DNA of 64,000 nt from Desulfosediminicola flagellatus (GCF_005116655.2 NZ_CP050698.1:6342501-6406500); one strand, 5' to 3'; positions 18,773 through 28,099 are shown, counted from the stretch's first letter. Notes: generated from the letters alone by a model not told the origin. Numbers and translations are program-made.

Positions 18773-20728
18773 ATGTGTGGGATTGCAGGCTATTTAAGCC
18801 CAACCAGAATTGCCTCGCCGGAAATCGTACTGGCTGAAATGGCAGGAACACTCATGCATAGAGGGCCGGATGACTCCGGAATATGGCTTGATGTCTCAAG
18901 TGGCATCGGAATAGCGCATAGTCGGCTTGCAGTAATTGACCTCTCTCCGACAGGACACCAGCCCATGGTATCAGTGTCGGGTCGCTACGTGTTTGTATTT
19001 AATGGTGAAATATATAATCACCTGGAATTGCGTAAGGAATTAAACGCGTCTTCTGTCGCTCAAAATTGGCGTGGTTCTTCAGATACTGAGACCATTCTCG
19101 CAGCAATCGAGACCTGGGGGGTTACGCGGACTCTGGAAAAGAGTCGTGGGATGTTTGCTCTGGCGCTTTGGGATAAAATCGAGAAATGTTTGTTGCTTGC
19201 GAGGGATCGTCTTGGCGAAAAGCCCCTATATTTCGGTAGGCAAAATGGCTGTTTTCTTTTTTGTTCAGAGTTGAAGGCGTTGAAAAAACATCCAGCATTT
19301 GCTGGTGAAATTAGTCGTGATGCACTTACTCTGTATTTGCAGCATAATTATATACCTACACCATATTCAATATATACTGATATCTGTAAGCTGGCTCCAG
19401 GGTCTATGTTGAAGGTACATATTGATTCAATGATGACAGGGCAGGTCTTCAAACCTCAGAAGTACTGGTCGTTTACCGAAACGTTTGATACCGGAAAGCG
19501 GGATCGTTTTTCCGGTGGAGACGATGAGGCAATCAATAGGCTGGAACTACTTCTTGGTGAATCTATAGAAACTCAGATGGTGGCCGATGTTCCGCTGGGT
19601 GCATTTCTTTCAGGTGGGATCGATTCTTCGATTGTCGTTGCCTTGATGCAGAAACGGTCAGAGAAGCCAATTAAGACGTTTTCCATTGGTTTTGCTGATC
19701 ATCAATTTGATGAAGCCGGATATGCGAAAGAAGTGTCTCGTATTGTTGGTACAGATCATACCGAACTTTATGTTACTCCACGACATGCAATGGAAGTGAT
19801 TCCGAATCTGCCATATATCTTTGATGAACCATTTTCAGACCCTTCCCAGATTCCAACCTGCATTCTGTCACAGATGACTCGCCAGCATGTTACCGTTTCT
19901 TTATCCGGGGATGGAGGCGATGAGTTGTTTGGCGGCTATGATCGATATCGCTGGGGGCTACAGATTCACCATGTTGCGAGCTTAGTGCCAGATAAGCTTC
20001 TGAAATCTCTCGCAATGCTTACAGAAAAAGTGTCTCCCCCTATGCTGAATCGGATTTTTCGTATGATATTTCAGGTAATCCCGAAAAAATATCAGGTGAA
20101 CAGGCTTGGTGATAGAGTGCATAGGCTGAGCGAAATACTTTTGGCAGAATCACCGGAGATGAGATATTGCAAACTGGTCTCACATTGGAATAAAGCGGAG
20201 GATGTTGTAATTGGAGGTAAGAAACCTGCCGCATTATTTGACAACATCTCCTCTGGATTTACTTCTCAGGAGTATACTGAATTCATGATGGTACTGGATT
20301 CCGTGACGTATCTGCCGGATGACATTCTGGTAAAAGTGGACAGGGCCGCAATGGCCGCAAGTCTTGAAACACGTATTCCATTTCTCGATCATAAGCTCGT
20401 TGAATTTATCTGTAGTCTCCCACTCCACATGAAAATTCGAAAAGGCACCAGCAAGTGGCTGTTGAAACAGGTGCTGTACAGACACATCCCAAAAGAGATG
20501 GTAGATCGTCCCAAAATGGGATTTGGCCTGCCCATGGATGCATGGTTGCGAGGTCCGCTCAGGGAATGGGCTGAAGATCTGCTTTCTACTTCACGTTTAG
20601 AAAACGATGGCTTTTTCAGGCCCGAGCCGATTCGGCAGAAATGGAAAGAGCATTTGTCGGGAGAGCGTAACTGGCAGTATCATCTTTGGGATATTCTTAT
20701 GTTCCAGGCGTGGAAGGCAAGGCAATGA
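18773..20728 (+). CDS. Asparagine-synthase-type glutamine amidotransferase (second copy)
   Basis: The 651-residue protein starts MCGIAGYL, exposing the glutaminase Cys, so the ATG at 18773 is the start although the frame is open upstream; AAAGGAGAG lies about 11 bases before it. The synthetase domain has LSGGIDSSIVVALM (PP-loop) and SLSGDGGDELFGGYDRY, as in AsnB of exopolysaccharide clusters. It is a full-length paralog of the 5055-6911 gene but clearly diverged, with the standard SGDGGDELFGGY where the first has NGNGADELFYGY. It probably amidates a uronic acid in the glycan, or could supply asparagine. It overlaps the next gene by four bases. Confidence 0.9.
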   Translation: MCGIAGYLSPTRIASPEIVLAEMAGTLMHRGPDDSGIWLDVSSGIGIAHSRLAVIDLSPTGHQPMVSVSGRYVFVFNGEIYNHLELRKELNASSVAQNWRGSSDTETILAAIETWGVTRTLEKSRGMFALALWDKIEKCLLLARDRLGEKPLYFGRQNGCFLFCSELKALKKHPAFAGEISRDALTLYLQHNYIPTPYSIYTDICKLAPGSMLKVHIDSMMTGQVFKPQKYWSFTETFDTGKRDRFSGGDDEAINRLELLLGESIETQMVADVPLGAFLSGGIDSSIVVALMQKRSEKPIKTFSIGFADHQFDEAGYAKEVSRIVGTDHTELYVTPRHAMEVIPNLPYIFDEPFSDPSQIPTCILSQMTRQHVTVSLSGDGGDELFGGYDRYRWGLQIHHVASLVPDKLLKSLAMLTEKVSPPMLNRIFRMIFQVIPKKYQVNRLGDRVHRLSEILLAESPEMRYCKLVSHWNKAEDVVIGGKKPAALFDNISSGFTSQEYTEFMMVLDSVTYLPDDILVKVDRAAMAASLETRIPFLDHKLVEFICSLPLHMKIRKGTSKWLLKQVLYRHIPKEMVDRPKMGFGLPMDAWLRGPLREWAEDLLSTSRLENDGFFRPEPIRQKWKEHLSGERNWQYHLWDILMFQAWKARQ

Positions 20729-21864
20729 CGAAACGAATTGCGAAAAGACGACTACTCTATTTTGTCACGGAGGACTGGTTTTTCTGTTCCCACTGGTTGC
20801 CACTTGCGGCTGCAGCCCGGGAGGCCGGACATGAAGTTTTTGTAGTCACCCGTGTGCGTGAGCATGGCGAACGCATTCGCAAGGCCGGTTTTCGGTTAAT
20901 CCCCATGGAAATGTCCAGAAGAGGAATAAACCCTTTTCTGGAGTTGTTGGTTATTCTCAGATTGACCACTGTTTATCGGAAAATCAGGCCGGGAATTGTA
21001 CATCATATGGGGCAAAAGCCTATGGTTTATGGCTCGATCGCTGCGCGCATGGCCGGTATTCCTGTGGTTGTTAATGCTTTGATGGGGTTGGGCTTTCTAT
21101 TTATTTCGGAAAATCCCAAGGCGCGTGTTGGAAGATATCTGGTGATGAAACTTTATAAGGCCCTGCTCAATAGGCCGGAGAGTCATGTCATACTCGAAAA
21201 TCCCGATGATCTTCGACTGTTGATTGATAAGGGGATCCTGAAGACGAATCATTATAGCTTGATCCGTGGGGCAGGTGTTGATATACGAACATTTACAGTG
21301 AGATCGGAGTCCGGAAACGTACCGTTGGTTGTTCTGGCATCGCGCCTGCTTTGGGATAAGGGTGTTGGTGAGTTTGTTGGGGCGGCAAGAATATTGAAAA
21401 AACAGGGTGTGAACGCTCGCTTTGTTCTGGTAGGTGACAGGGATCCCGAAAACCCTACAGCAGTCAGTCCTGAGCAGTTGGATGAGTGGCAGGCCGAAGG
21501 TGTGGTTGAGTGGTGGGGGTATCGTTCTGATATTTCCGAAGTCTTTGGCCAGTCGCATATTGTTTGCCTGCCTTCCTATAGGGAGGGAGTACCCAAAGTC
21601 CTTCTGGAAGCAGCGGCCTGCGGGCGACCAATCGTTACATCTGATGCTCCGGGATGTCGTGAAATAGTCAGTAACGGTCAAAACGGTTTTCTCGTGCCAT
21701 TACGAGATAGTGCTGCTGTAGCGGTTGCTCTGAAAAAGCTTATCGACTTTCCTGATCTTCGGAAAAGTATGGGGCTTAAAGGAAGGGAACGGGTTGAAAA
21801 CAACTTTACCCATTGCCATATAAATACGGCGACCCTTGGTCTTTATGCTGAATTAACGAATTAA
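20725..21864 (+). CDS. Glycosyltransferase, GT4-like (PglA-like)
   Basis: I start at ATG 20725, which overlaps the previous stop (ATGA). The protein (379 residues) opens LLYFVTEDWFFCSHWLPLA, typical of the PglA/WbpH-like group that adds the second sugar to undecaprenyl-diphosphate-bacillosamine-type acceptors. The donor site has VLASRLLWDKGVGEF (about 205), FVLVGDRDPENP (about 235) and LPSYREGVPKVLLEAAACG (about 282-300; E-x7-E), then TSDAPGCREIVSNGQNG. With the PglC-like transferase at 22948 and the PglF-like dehydratase at 2867 this suggests a Pgl-like start to repeat-unit assembly; that is inference. Confidence 0.85.
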   Translation: MTKRIAKRRLLYFVTEDWFFCSHWLPLAAAAREAGHEVFVVTRVREHGERIRKAGFRLIPMEMSRRGINPFLELLVILRLTTVYRKIRPGIVHHMGQKPMVYGSIAARMAGIPVVVNALMGLGFLFISENPKARVGRYLVMKLYKALLNRPESHVILENPDDLRLLIDKGILKTNHYSLIRGAGVDIRTFTVRSESGNVPLVVLASRLLWDKGVGEFVGAARILKKQGVNARFVLVGDRDPENPTAVSPEQLDEWQAEGVVEWWGYRSDISEVFGQSHIVCLPSYREGVPKVLLEAAACGRPIVTSDAPGCREIVSNGQNGFLVPLRDSAAVAVALKKLIDFPDLRKSMGLKGRERVENNFTHCHINTATLGLYAELTN

Positions 21865-21896
21865 TGGTGTGCTGAATAGTTACAAGATAATGAGAA

Positions 21897-22868
21897 ATGC
21901 GGGCTATGAAGTATCGAAAGCTAGGAAAAACAGATCTGATCGTTTCTGAAATTGGAGTTGGCTGTTCCGGCTATTGGGGAAACAGGATGTTCCCAGAGGA
22001 AAGAGCCGAATCTGTAATTTCCATGGCTTTAGAGCATGGCGTTAATTTTTTTGACACCGGTCATAACTATTGTAGCTTTAATGCAGAACCCCGTCTGGGT
22101 CGAATATTGAAAAAAATTCTACCCTCACAAGACAGGTCCAAAATCGTTGTTTCAAGTAAAGCCGGTACAGTTATACCTTCAGCACCACTGTTTTCTCGTA
22201 ATACGAGAAGCTCAAAAGACTTCTCACCAGATTATATAGAAAAAACATGTGCCAAATCAATTGCCAATCTTAATTGTGATTATCTGGATATATTTCAGTT
22301 GCATGGGGTTGAAGCTGCTCAGGTCACTGAGCCACTCGTTGAGCGACTGTTATCAATGAAACAGAGAGGGATGTTTCGCTATCTCGGTGTGAATACGCAC
22401 TCGCAAGAAGACATGGTGTATGTCTCAACCAATGCCGATGTATTTGATATGGTTCTCATCGATTATAACGTGCTGCAGCTTGACCGGGAATCAATTATCA
22501 GTGATTTGAACCAGGCTGGGATAGGTGTAGTGGTGGGTACTGTCCTTGCTCAAGGACATTTAGTTAAAAAGAAAATAGGTTCTCTCAGAACTATGGCTGA
22601 CCTATGGTATTTGGGACGAGCGGTAACTAAGCCGGCTAGTCGCCGCTATTTCCAAAAATCCAGGAAAATGAAGGCTGCTCTGATGTCTTCAGAGAGAATG
22701 AGTAATGCCCAGGCTGCATTTGCATATATTCTGGAGAATAGATCTATATCAAGTTGTGTGTTTGGTACCACTAACGTTCAAAACCTGCTTGAAATTATGG
22801 AGGTGACGAATTTGAAACTTGAAGAGGGCTGCAAGGCGGCCATTAGGACTGCGTTTAGTAAACTGTAG
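21897..22868 (+). CDS. Aldo/keto reductase
   Basis: A 323-residue TIM-barrel NAD(P)H oxidoreductase of the AKR superfamily. Visible are MKYRKLGKTDLIVSEIGVGC at the N terminus, FFDTGHNYCSFNAEPRLGRIL with the catalytic Asp and Tyr (about 51-60), VVSSKAG with the Lys (about 84), and FQLHGVE with the His (about 131). The start is ATG 21897 or ATG 21906; neither has a strong ribosome site. In this locus it could reduce a keto-sugar made by the dehydratase, but aldo/keto reductases are broad and it may be unrelated. Confidence 0.8.
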   Translation: MRAMKYRKLGKTDLIVSEIGVGCSGYWGNRMFPEERAESVISMALEHGVNFFDTGHNYCSFNAEPRLGRILKKILPSQDRSKIVVSSKAGTVIPSAPLFSRNTRSSKDFSPDYIEKTCAKSIANLNCDYLDIFQLHGVEAAQVTEPLVERLLSMKQRGMFRYLGVNTHSQEDMVYVSTNADVFDMVLIDYNVLQLDRESIISDLNQAGIGVVVGTVLAQGHLVKKKIGSLRTMADLWYLGRAVTKPASRRYFQKSRKMKAALMSSERMSNAQAAFAYILENRSISSCVFGTTNVQNLLEIMEVTNLKLEEGCKAAIRTAFSKL

Positions 22869-22947
22869 TATGACGGGATGCATTTTCAGGTCAGAAATTT
22901 TCAAGCGTGAACCGTAACCGCAGAAAGACTATCACAAGGAGAGTTGC

Positions 22948-23511
22948 ATGTTGAAGCGTGTTTTTGATGTGGTCTTTTCATTGATTGCACTTCTATTGCT
23001 GGCAGGTCCAATGCTTATTATTGCTGCATGGATAAAGTGGTCATCTCCGGGACCTGTTATTTACTGGTCAGATCGGGTGGGTAAAGACAATGAACTATTT
23101 TCTATGCCGAAGTTCCGGACAATGCGTGTTGATGCACCTCAGATTGCATCTCATCTTCTTGAAAAGCCGAATGAAATTCTAACACCGGTAGGGAGTGTAT
23201 TACGGAGATATAGCCTGGATGAACTCCCTCAGCTGTTTTCAATTATTAAGGGGGATATGAGTATTGTAGGCCCTCGACCAGCATTATATAATCAGCAGGA
23301 CTTGATAGACCTCAGGACGCAACTAGGAATTCATGTTCTTCTCCCGGGCCTTACAGGCTGGGCACAGGTTAATGGCAGAGATGAATTGGCCATACCACTA
23401 AAGGTCCAATTTGACAGGTATTACCTTGAAAACCATTCATTGATGCTCGATATACTGATCTTAAAACAAACGTTTACTGTGGTCCTGGAGTACAGAGGAG
23501 TTCACCACTGA
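22948..23511 (+). CDS. Initiating sugar phosphate transferase (PglC/WcaJ family)
   Basis: The short (187-residue) monotopic phosphoglycosyl transferase: one N-terminal re-entrant membrane helix (about 8-30), then SPGPVIYWSDRVG, MPKFRTMR, and RRYSLDELPQLFSIIKGDMS followed by SIVGPRP. The Asp-Glu dyad lies in the SLDELPQ segment. It transfers a sugar phosphate from a nucleotide sugar to undecaprenyl phosphate, beginning the repeat unit. It lacks the long N-terminal membrane domain of WcaJ, matching PglC. AAGGAGAG precedes the ATG by five bases. It is the last gene of the locus on this side. Confidence 0.9.
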   Translation: MLKRVFDVVFSLIALLLLAGPMLIIAAWIKWSSPGPVIYWSDRVGKDNELFSMPKFRTMRVDAPQIASHLLEKPNEILTPVGSVLRRYSLDELPQLFSIIKGDMSIVGPRPALYNQQDLIDLRTQLGIHVLLPGLTGWAQVNGRDELAIPLKVQFDRYYLENHSLMLDILILKQTFTVVLEYRGVHH

Positions 23512-23956
23512 AAGTTGAGTAAATGAGTAAACCCCTTCTGAAAGAAAAATTTACACTATGGATAACACAAAAGCCCTATGATGAAATCTTCGGCTTAGGA
23601 GTTTATCGGACTGAACAGTTTCACCTCAAGTCAAGGAATTGTTAGAAAAATACGTACAGCCATAGAGTTAATATCGGGATCTTCGTTTACCTTTGAATAT
23701 TGATATTCCAATTATAACGATGTGTTGAGGATGCAGTCTCAGCCCAGCACCCTCCTAGGAGGCTGTCCGAGAATAGGGATTTTGGTTAAAATCGAGACAT
23801 TTTCAAAAAATAAGCACAGCCATATAGATGATATCGAAGTCTCACTTCGTTTGCTTATCTGCGAGCATTATTTTTTGAAAATTCCGAAGAGTTTGGGCAG
23901 ATAGCGTAGACTTCGAAAGGCCATTGTCGGACTGCCTCCTGGGGCGGCCCATGTAA
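23512..23956. other. Gene-free spacer after the polysaccharide locus
   Basis: This 445-base gap contains no convincing gene. A 39-codon frame from ATG 23523 (MSKPLLKEKF at its start) has no family I recognise and may be a remnant. The second half is the repeat element described at 23757-23940. Confidence 0.5.
23757..23940 (+). repeat. Palindromic repeat element, family A copy 1
   Basis: A 184-base element with 18-base terminal inverted repeats: AGGAGGCTGTCCGAGAAT at the left and ATTGTCGGACTGCCTCCT at the right, pairing at 16 of 18 positions. Inside it lies a perfect 14-base inverted repeat (TTTTCAAAAAATAA at 23800-23813 and its complement at 23868-23881) and a small hairpin CGAAGT-CTC-ACTTCG. 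It codes for nothing. Two more copies are at 25290-25452 and 41604-41704. It looks like a non-autonomous mobile element (MITE-like). Confidence 0.7.
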
Positions 23957-24400
23957 TTATTTATACGGGTTCATCACAAGCACAGGACAGTGTGCATTCT
24001 TTAATACTCTCTCTGCCACACTGCCAAGCAGGATTCTTTCAAATCCGCGTTTTCCGTGGGTCCCGATGATGATCATATTGCCGTCTTCTCGTTTTGTATA
24101 GGCAAGAATCTCATCGACGATATCCCCGATAACAACTTCACTTGTACATTTTCGACACTTGGTGCTGGCTATAGTGACTATTTCACTGAGTGTTTTTTGT
24201 GCATTGTTTTTATGCGTGGTGTTCATGTCGTCATAGTTGGGGTTTCCCAAAGCCATTTCGCCCATCGTCATGAATTCAACGGCGTGAAAAAGTGCAACTT
24301 CTGCGTCAAATGGCTTGGCTATAGTCAATGCGTAATCCACGAGTTTTTGGGTGTTCTTGTTAAGGTCAACAGGTACGACGATCTTCTTAATATCCAGCAT
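23957..24400 (-). CDS. Universal stress protein (UspA family)
   Basis: A 147-residue single-domain USP. It opens IKKIVVPVDLNKNTQKLVDYAL, and the ATP-binding signature GTHGKRGFERILLGSVAERV (G-x2-G-x9-G-S) is intact at about 113-132, so it is predicted to bind ATP. The end HCPVLVMNP is typical. USPs are cytoplasmic proteins induced by starvation and stress. It lies downstream of the hsp20 gene on the same strand with a 150-base gap, so the two may share regulation. Confidence 0.92.
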   Translation of the reverse strand: MLDIKKIVVPVDLNKNTQKLVDYALTIAKPFDAEVALFHAVEFMTMGEMALGNPNYDDMNTTHKNNAQKTLSEIVTIASTKCRKCTSEVVIGDIVDEILAYTKREDGNMIIIGTHGKRGFERILLGSVAERVLKNAHCPVLVMNPYK

Positions 24401-24550
24401 AACTCCTCCTGTTGTATGAGGTATTAGATACCTATGTTCTTTGTCAGGATGTGTGACGTGAGTTGTACACTGCTATACAAAAAGCCTATCAGGAAATCGT
24501 TGTGTAATAAAGTGCTTTTGTATGATCGTTTTCTATATGAGAAATGCGGA

Positions 24551-25060
24551 TTAATTGCTAATGGCTTCAGAGGGGGAATAACTTTTCTCTTTTCTCGGAA
24601 GAGTGATATACAACCTGCCATGTTTAAAGTGCACCTTCAGGTTCTCGTGGTCTGCATCATCAGGGAGCGATAAGGCACGTTGAAAGGATCCGAATGATCG
24701 TTGAATGTGATAGAACTGTGTTTGTTGTTCCTCCTGTTCCTGTCGCTTTTCTCCTTTGATGACAAGGGTCTTGCGGGATACTTCTAATTCAATGCTCTCT
24801 CTCTGTACACCGGGAATATCCAGAGTTATAAGATATTCGGTGTTACTTGCTGAGATGTCTATGTACGGGCGTAATAAACCGGGATCAGTAAGCGGGGTGG
24901 CCGGGCGTTCAAGACTGAAAGACGACCAGAAGTGGTCATCAAGACCGCTGTCAAAAACCTGATCAATTTCCTCGTAGACACTGAGTTGCTTGAGTCTGGC
25001 AGCCGACTGCTCTTTCTTTTTCTTAAACCAATTCCATGGGGCGAGATTTTTAAACTCCAT
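24551..25060 (-). CDS. Small heat-shock protein (Hsp20/alpha-crystallin)
   Basis: The 169-residue protein has an alpha-crystallin domain at about residues 65-155: PYIDISASNTEYLITLDIPGV, then KTLVIKGEK, the FGSFQRALSLPDD stretch and HGRLYITLPRKEK. It is an ATP-independent holdase in the cytoplasm. The N-terminal about 60 residues are variable and charged, as usual. A GGAGA lies before the ATG. I saw no CIRCE element upstream, and no sigma-32 promoter I would trust. Confidence 0.92.
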   Translation of the reverse strand: MEFKNLAPWNWFKKKKEQSAARLKQLSVYEEIDQVFDSGLDDHFWSSFSLERPATPLTDPGLLRPYIDISASNTEYLITLDIPGVQRESIELEVSRKTLVIKGEKRQEQEEQQTQFYHIQRSFGSFQRALSLPDDADHENLKVHFKHGRLYITLPRKEKSYSPSEAISN

Positions 25061-25558
25061 GATCTGTCTCCGAAACGTTAGAGTTCAGAACATCAGTTGA
25101 CGGTTAATTTACTCAACACAATGATATTGAAATGTGCCTGTCACGTAGATGTGTCCAATCTTGATTGTAAGTCATAGATCCGGCATGGTCAATGAGCAGC
25201 GACTGATTATCTAAGGTTGTCAGGTGATTGACGATGTTTTTGATCATAAACTTCAGGTAATAGTTCCCCATGTTGTGGGAAATGACTGCATGCGAGGCTG
25301 GTCGAGAGTAGCCGTTTTCCCGAATTGTTGGGAATCTCATCTCAATAACGATCGCAGGTAAGCGTAGACTCCGAGGTCATGCATATGGCGGTGAGTATTT
25401 TATGGCAATGTCACAATTTCGAGCCAAATGCCCATTCTTAGATAGTCTCCTACGGAAAATAGTCAGGACTCAGTACGATTCATCTCAGATGAGAATTGGA
25501 TATAGTGTAAATATTGCGTAATAATTCGTGTTCTTGGAAGAAAGTATGAGATCAGGGT
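25061..25558. other. Gene-free spacer between hsp20 and rtcA
   Basis: The 498 bases between hsp20 and the end of rtcA hold no convincing gene. A weak 75-codon minus-strand frame (25113-25340) overlaps the repeat described at 25290-25452 and matches no family I know. The region must hold the hsp20 promoter, next to 25061. Confidence 0.5.
25290..25452 (-). repeat. Palindromic repeat element, family A copy 3 (decayed)
   Basis: Read on the minus strand from about 25450, this stretch aligns with copy 1 (23757-23940): over the first 44 bases 32 are identical, and an internal block GCTTACCTGCGATCGTTATT matches GCTTATCTGCGAGCATTATT of copy 1 at 17 of 20. The far end is poorly preserved. The alignment was done by eye. 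Because it shares the internal block with copy 1, the longer form is probably ancestral and copy 2 a shortened derivative. Confidence 0.55.
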
Positions 25559-26572
25559 TCATTTAAAGACCCTGATCTCGTAGGATTTATCTGCTTTTTC
25601 CGAGACATCGAAATGTACATCAATAAAATTTTGAATTGTTGAGATATTTGTAAGCGTATGGTTGCTGGGGCTGCCTGTTCTAAAGCACCCGGAACCGGCC
25701 AGTGCCATTGGAATCAAAAGTTGGTCGGCCAGGTAAGGGCCGACAGGGGCGCCGGTTTCGAGATAATGTCCGGCTTGTCGGGCAACCCGCATAGCAACCT
25801 TTTCTGCACTAACATTTTTCTCGCCAAAGCCGGTAAATGTTTCAGTTAACATCTTCGATTCAACAAAGATACTGACGACATTTCCCGGGCCGTAGGAATC
25901 GAGTTGGAGATTCTCAAGTTGATTATCGTTAAGGTGTAATTTCGATTGTATAGTTTGGAGTTCTCTGCGTCCTATATGTTCAGGGAGTTTTGAAGATACC
26001 GCCTGTGCAGTTGTAGTTGTCTCAGGTAAATCGAGCAATTCGATCGGCTTCAGCGTGGATGTTGGAGAGATGCTGAAGGCAACTTTGCCACCACCAGCAG
26101 GGAAGAAACCTGGACGAACAAGTTGAGCATCAACCTTTACACCCATACGGGCAATGAGGGGGAGGAAGGTACGCGTCAGAAAATCAAAGGGTGGTGCATG
26201 AGGGTTATGTGTACCTCCTTCAATAACAAGTTCTGTGGGTTTATCCGCCATGAGCAGCCCTGGCAGGATGGCTTGAAAAACAAGGGTGCAACTCCCGGCT
26301 GTGCCAATTGAAAACGAATAGTTTCCTCCGCGCAAAGCTTTCGGAATGAAAGAAAGCGTGGAGGAACCAATTGCGTCACCAGAGAGGTCAGCATCACCAA
26401 TCTCAGCTGCAGCCCGAACAGCGGTAAGATGCTGCCGCATCAGTCCGGGCTTTTTCCGGCTGGCTCGAATGTTGGTAATTGAGAAGGGCTGCCCTGTCAC
26501 TAAAGAGAGTCCAAGTGCTGTGCGAAGTATCTGGCCGCCACCTTCTCCTGTTGATCCGTCAAGGTGTATCAT
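25559..26572 (-). CDS. rtcA: RNA 3'-terminal phosphate cyclase
   Basis: RtcA uses ATP to convert RNA 3'-phosphate ends to 2',3'-cyclic phosphates, through an adenylylated His. The 337-residue protein begins with the family motif HLDGSTGEGGGQILRTALGL and has GTAGSCTLVFQAILPGLL, VIEGGTHNPHAPPFDFL and, near the C terminus, the SNHTLTNI stretch whose His is the expected nucleophile. It is the second gene of the rtcBA operon, 80 bases after rtcB, so it should be driven by the RtcR-dependent promoter near 27970. Confidence 0.93.
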   Translation of the reverse strand: MIHLDGSTGEGGGQILRTALGLSLVTGQPFSITNIRASRKKPGLMRQHLTAVRAAAEIGDADLSGDAIGSSTLSFIPKALRGGNYSFSIGTAGSCTLVFQAILPGLLMADKPTELVIEGGTHNPHAPPFDFLTRTFLPLIARMGVKVDAQLVRPGFFPAGGGKVAFSISPTSTLKPIELLDLPETTTTAQAVSSKLPEHIGRRELQTIQSKLHLNDNQLENLQLDSYGPGNVVSIFVESKMLTETFTGFGEKNVSAEKVAMRVARQAGHYLETGAPVGPYLADQLLIPMALAGSGCFRTGSPSNHTLTNISTIQNFIDVHFDVSEKADKSYEIRVFK

Positions 26573-26652
26573 TATTTTCCTATGGTGTTGTCTCTTGTCT
26601 TGAGAGTATTCTTTCCGTCTCGAAAAGCTGTCTGATAACGTTGTATGACTTT

Positions 26653-27843
26653 CTACCCTTTTACAACTGCCAGAGGCTTCAGGCGTACAGCAATATCCAC
26701 CAGATCCTGCTGGTTTTCCATTACCCGATCTATGTTTTTATATGCACTCGGAGCTTCATCAAGATCACGTTTTGAACGCATTCCATGGATTATCCCAAGC
26801 TCATCGAGACGTGATTGTTCCGCTTCGAGATCAAGAGTACGTTGTGCCTGTTTTCGACCCAGAACGCGCCCAGCTCCATGGCTGCAGGAAGAAAAGCTCT
26901 CAGGGTTACCTTTACCAACCACAATATAGCTGCTCGACCCCTGTGAACCAGGAATGATACCCATATCTCCAGTTCTTGCCCGAGTTGCACCTTTGCGATG
27001 CACAATCACATGTTCATTAAAATGGTTTTCAACGGCTGCATAGTTATGAGCAATATTAATCAGCGGTTCGTATTGAACTGATCCGACAACCTCTTCAATA
27101 GCCTGTTGTACCCTTTCCATCATAAGCTTTCTGTTGGCGAGAGCGAACTCGACACAAAATTGCATTTCAGCCAGATAGTTACTCGCTTCACTGGTGTTGA
27201 GCGGCAGAAATGCTAGATCCCATTTTCTTGGAACACTGGTTTTCCACCGTTCATTGAGCTTGATCGCAAGCTGATTATAATGACGGGCGATTTGTAGGCC
27301 TATGTTACGGCTTCCTGAATGGATAATAATCCAGATATGGTTATCATCACCGTGTTGGATTTCAATAAAGTGGTTTCCCCCGCCAAGGGTTCCAACCTGC
27401 TTCTTCGCAGCCTGATAGAGTTGCATGACTCGTGAGTTCTGAACATTTTCAAGTGGTGCCGTATCCGGCATGTAGGATTCATCCTGTGCTCGCTCGTGAT
27501 GCTTGAACCCAACTGGAACACGGCCACGGATACCGCGCTTTTCTTTGGGCGATCCGAGTAGTGTTTTAAGGCTCTCTTTATCGATTTCGGTAAGTGATGT
27601 TCTCACGGCACACATTCCACATCCGATATCAACACCAACCGCGTTGGGGATAACAGCATCGGTGGTGGCAAGGACTCCGCCTATCGGCATCCCATATCCA
27701 CAATGTGCATCAGGCATTATAGCAACATGTTTGTAGATAAATGGCAGGTTTGCCAGGTTGCGGGCCTGGGACAATGCTTCAGCATCAATGTCATTAAGCC
27801 ACATTTTTATGGGTTTTGTTTCAGTACTTATAACACTTTTCAT
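26653..27843 (-). CDS. rtcB: RNA-splicing ligase RtcB (3'-P/5'-OH RNA ligase)
   Basis: The 396-residue protein is a complete RtcB: PDAHCGYGMPIGGVLATTDAVIPNAVGVDIGCGMCAV region with the metal-binding Cys and Asp (about 45-80), GGGNHFIEI (about 155), HSGSRNIG (about 175), and CSHGAGRVLGRKQA near 320, whose His is guanylylated. It joins RNA 3'-phosphate or cyclic phosphate to 5'-OH ends using GTP and Mn2+. It is the first gene of the operon; AAGGAA precedes the ATG. The 5' leader from the sigma-54 start would be about 110 bases. Confidence 0.95.
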   Translation of the reverse strand: MKSVISTETKPIKMWLNDIDAEALSQARNLANLPFIYKHVAIMPDAHCGYGMPIGGVLATTDAVIPNAVGVDIGCGMCAVRTSLTEIDKESLKTLLGSPKEKRGIRGRVPVGFKHHERAQDESYMPDTAPLENVQNSRVMQLYQAAKKQVGTLGGGNHFIEIQHGDDNHIWIIIHSGSRNIGLQIARHYNQLAIKLNERWKTSVPRKWDLAFLPLNTSEASNYLAEMQFCVEFALANRKLMMERVQQAIEEVVGSVQYEPLINIAHNYAAVENHFNEHVIVHRKGATRARTGDMGIIPGSQGSSSYIVVGKGNPESFSSCSHGAGRVLGRKQAQRTLDLEAEQSRLDELGIIHGMRSKRDLDEAPSAYKNIDRVMENQQDLVDIAVRLKPLAVVKG

Positions 27844-27965
27844 TCCGCAATTTCCTTATTTCCTATTTCCGCTGTTCCTGTTGAACGACAATGATGATTC
27901 GCGTTGCAGGACCTAATTGCCACTGTTGGGTGTAGATGTTGAATTTTGCAACGTATAAAGCCTAA

Positions 27966-27981
27966 AGCAGTTGCTGTGCCA
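27966..27981 (-). promoter_or_regulatory. Sigma-54 promoter of rtcBA
   Basis: On the minus strand the sequence is TGGCACAGCAACTGCT, matching the sigma-54 consensus: GG and GC are separated by exactly ten bases and the -24 box TGGCAC is perfect. It points toward rtcB. This agrees with the known sigma-54 and RtcR control of rtcBA. Confidence 0.88.
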
Positions 27982-28099
27982 CTATACGCGAAAATATCAA
28001 GAAAAATGCGTAACATGCCGAATGTGTGATGTTGTGTGTGGGTGATGCATGGTTTGTGCACAGTTGATATGGAGACGAGAATTTGAAAATTATATATTA

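Noticed and set aside
21097..21681. 194-codon minus-strand frame opposite a glycosyltransferase
   Set aside because: It lies fully inside a real GT4 gene and shows no known motif.
24424..24673. Short frames on both strands between usp and hsp20
   Set aside because: No ribosome sites or recognisable domain; they overlap the end of hsp20.
25113..25340. 75-codon minus-strand frame after hsp20
   Set aside because: No family match recognised, no ribosome site, and its 5' part overlaps repeat copy 3.
27840..28061. 73-codon minus-strand frame upstream of rtcB
   Set aside because: It starts upstream of the sigma-54 promoter and would run through it, so it would not be on the main rtcBA transcript; His-rich low-complexity content.
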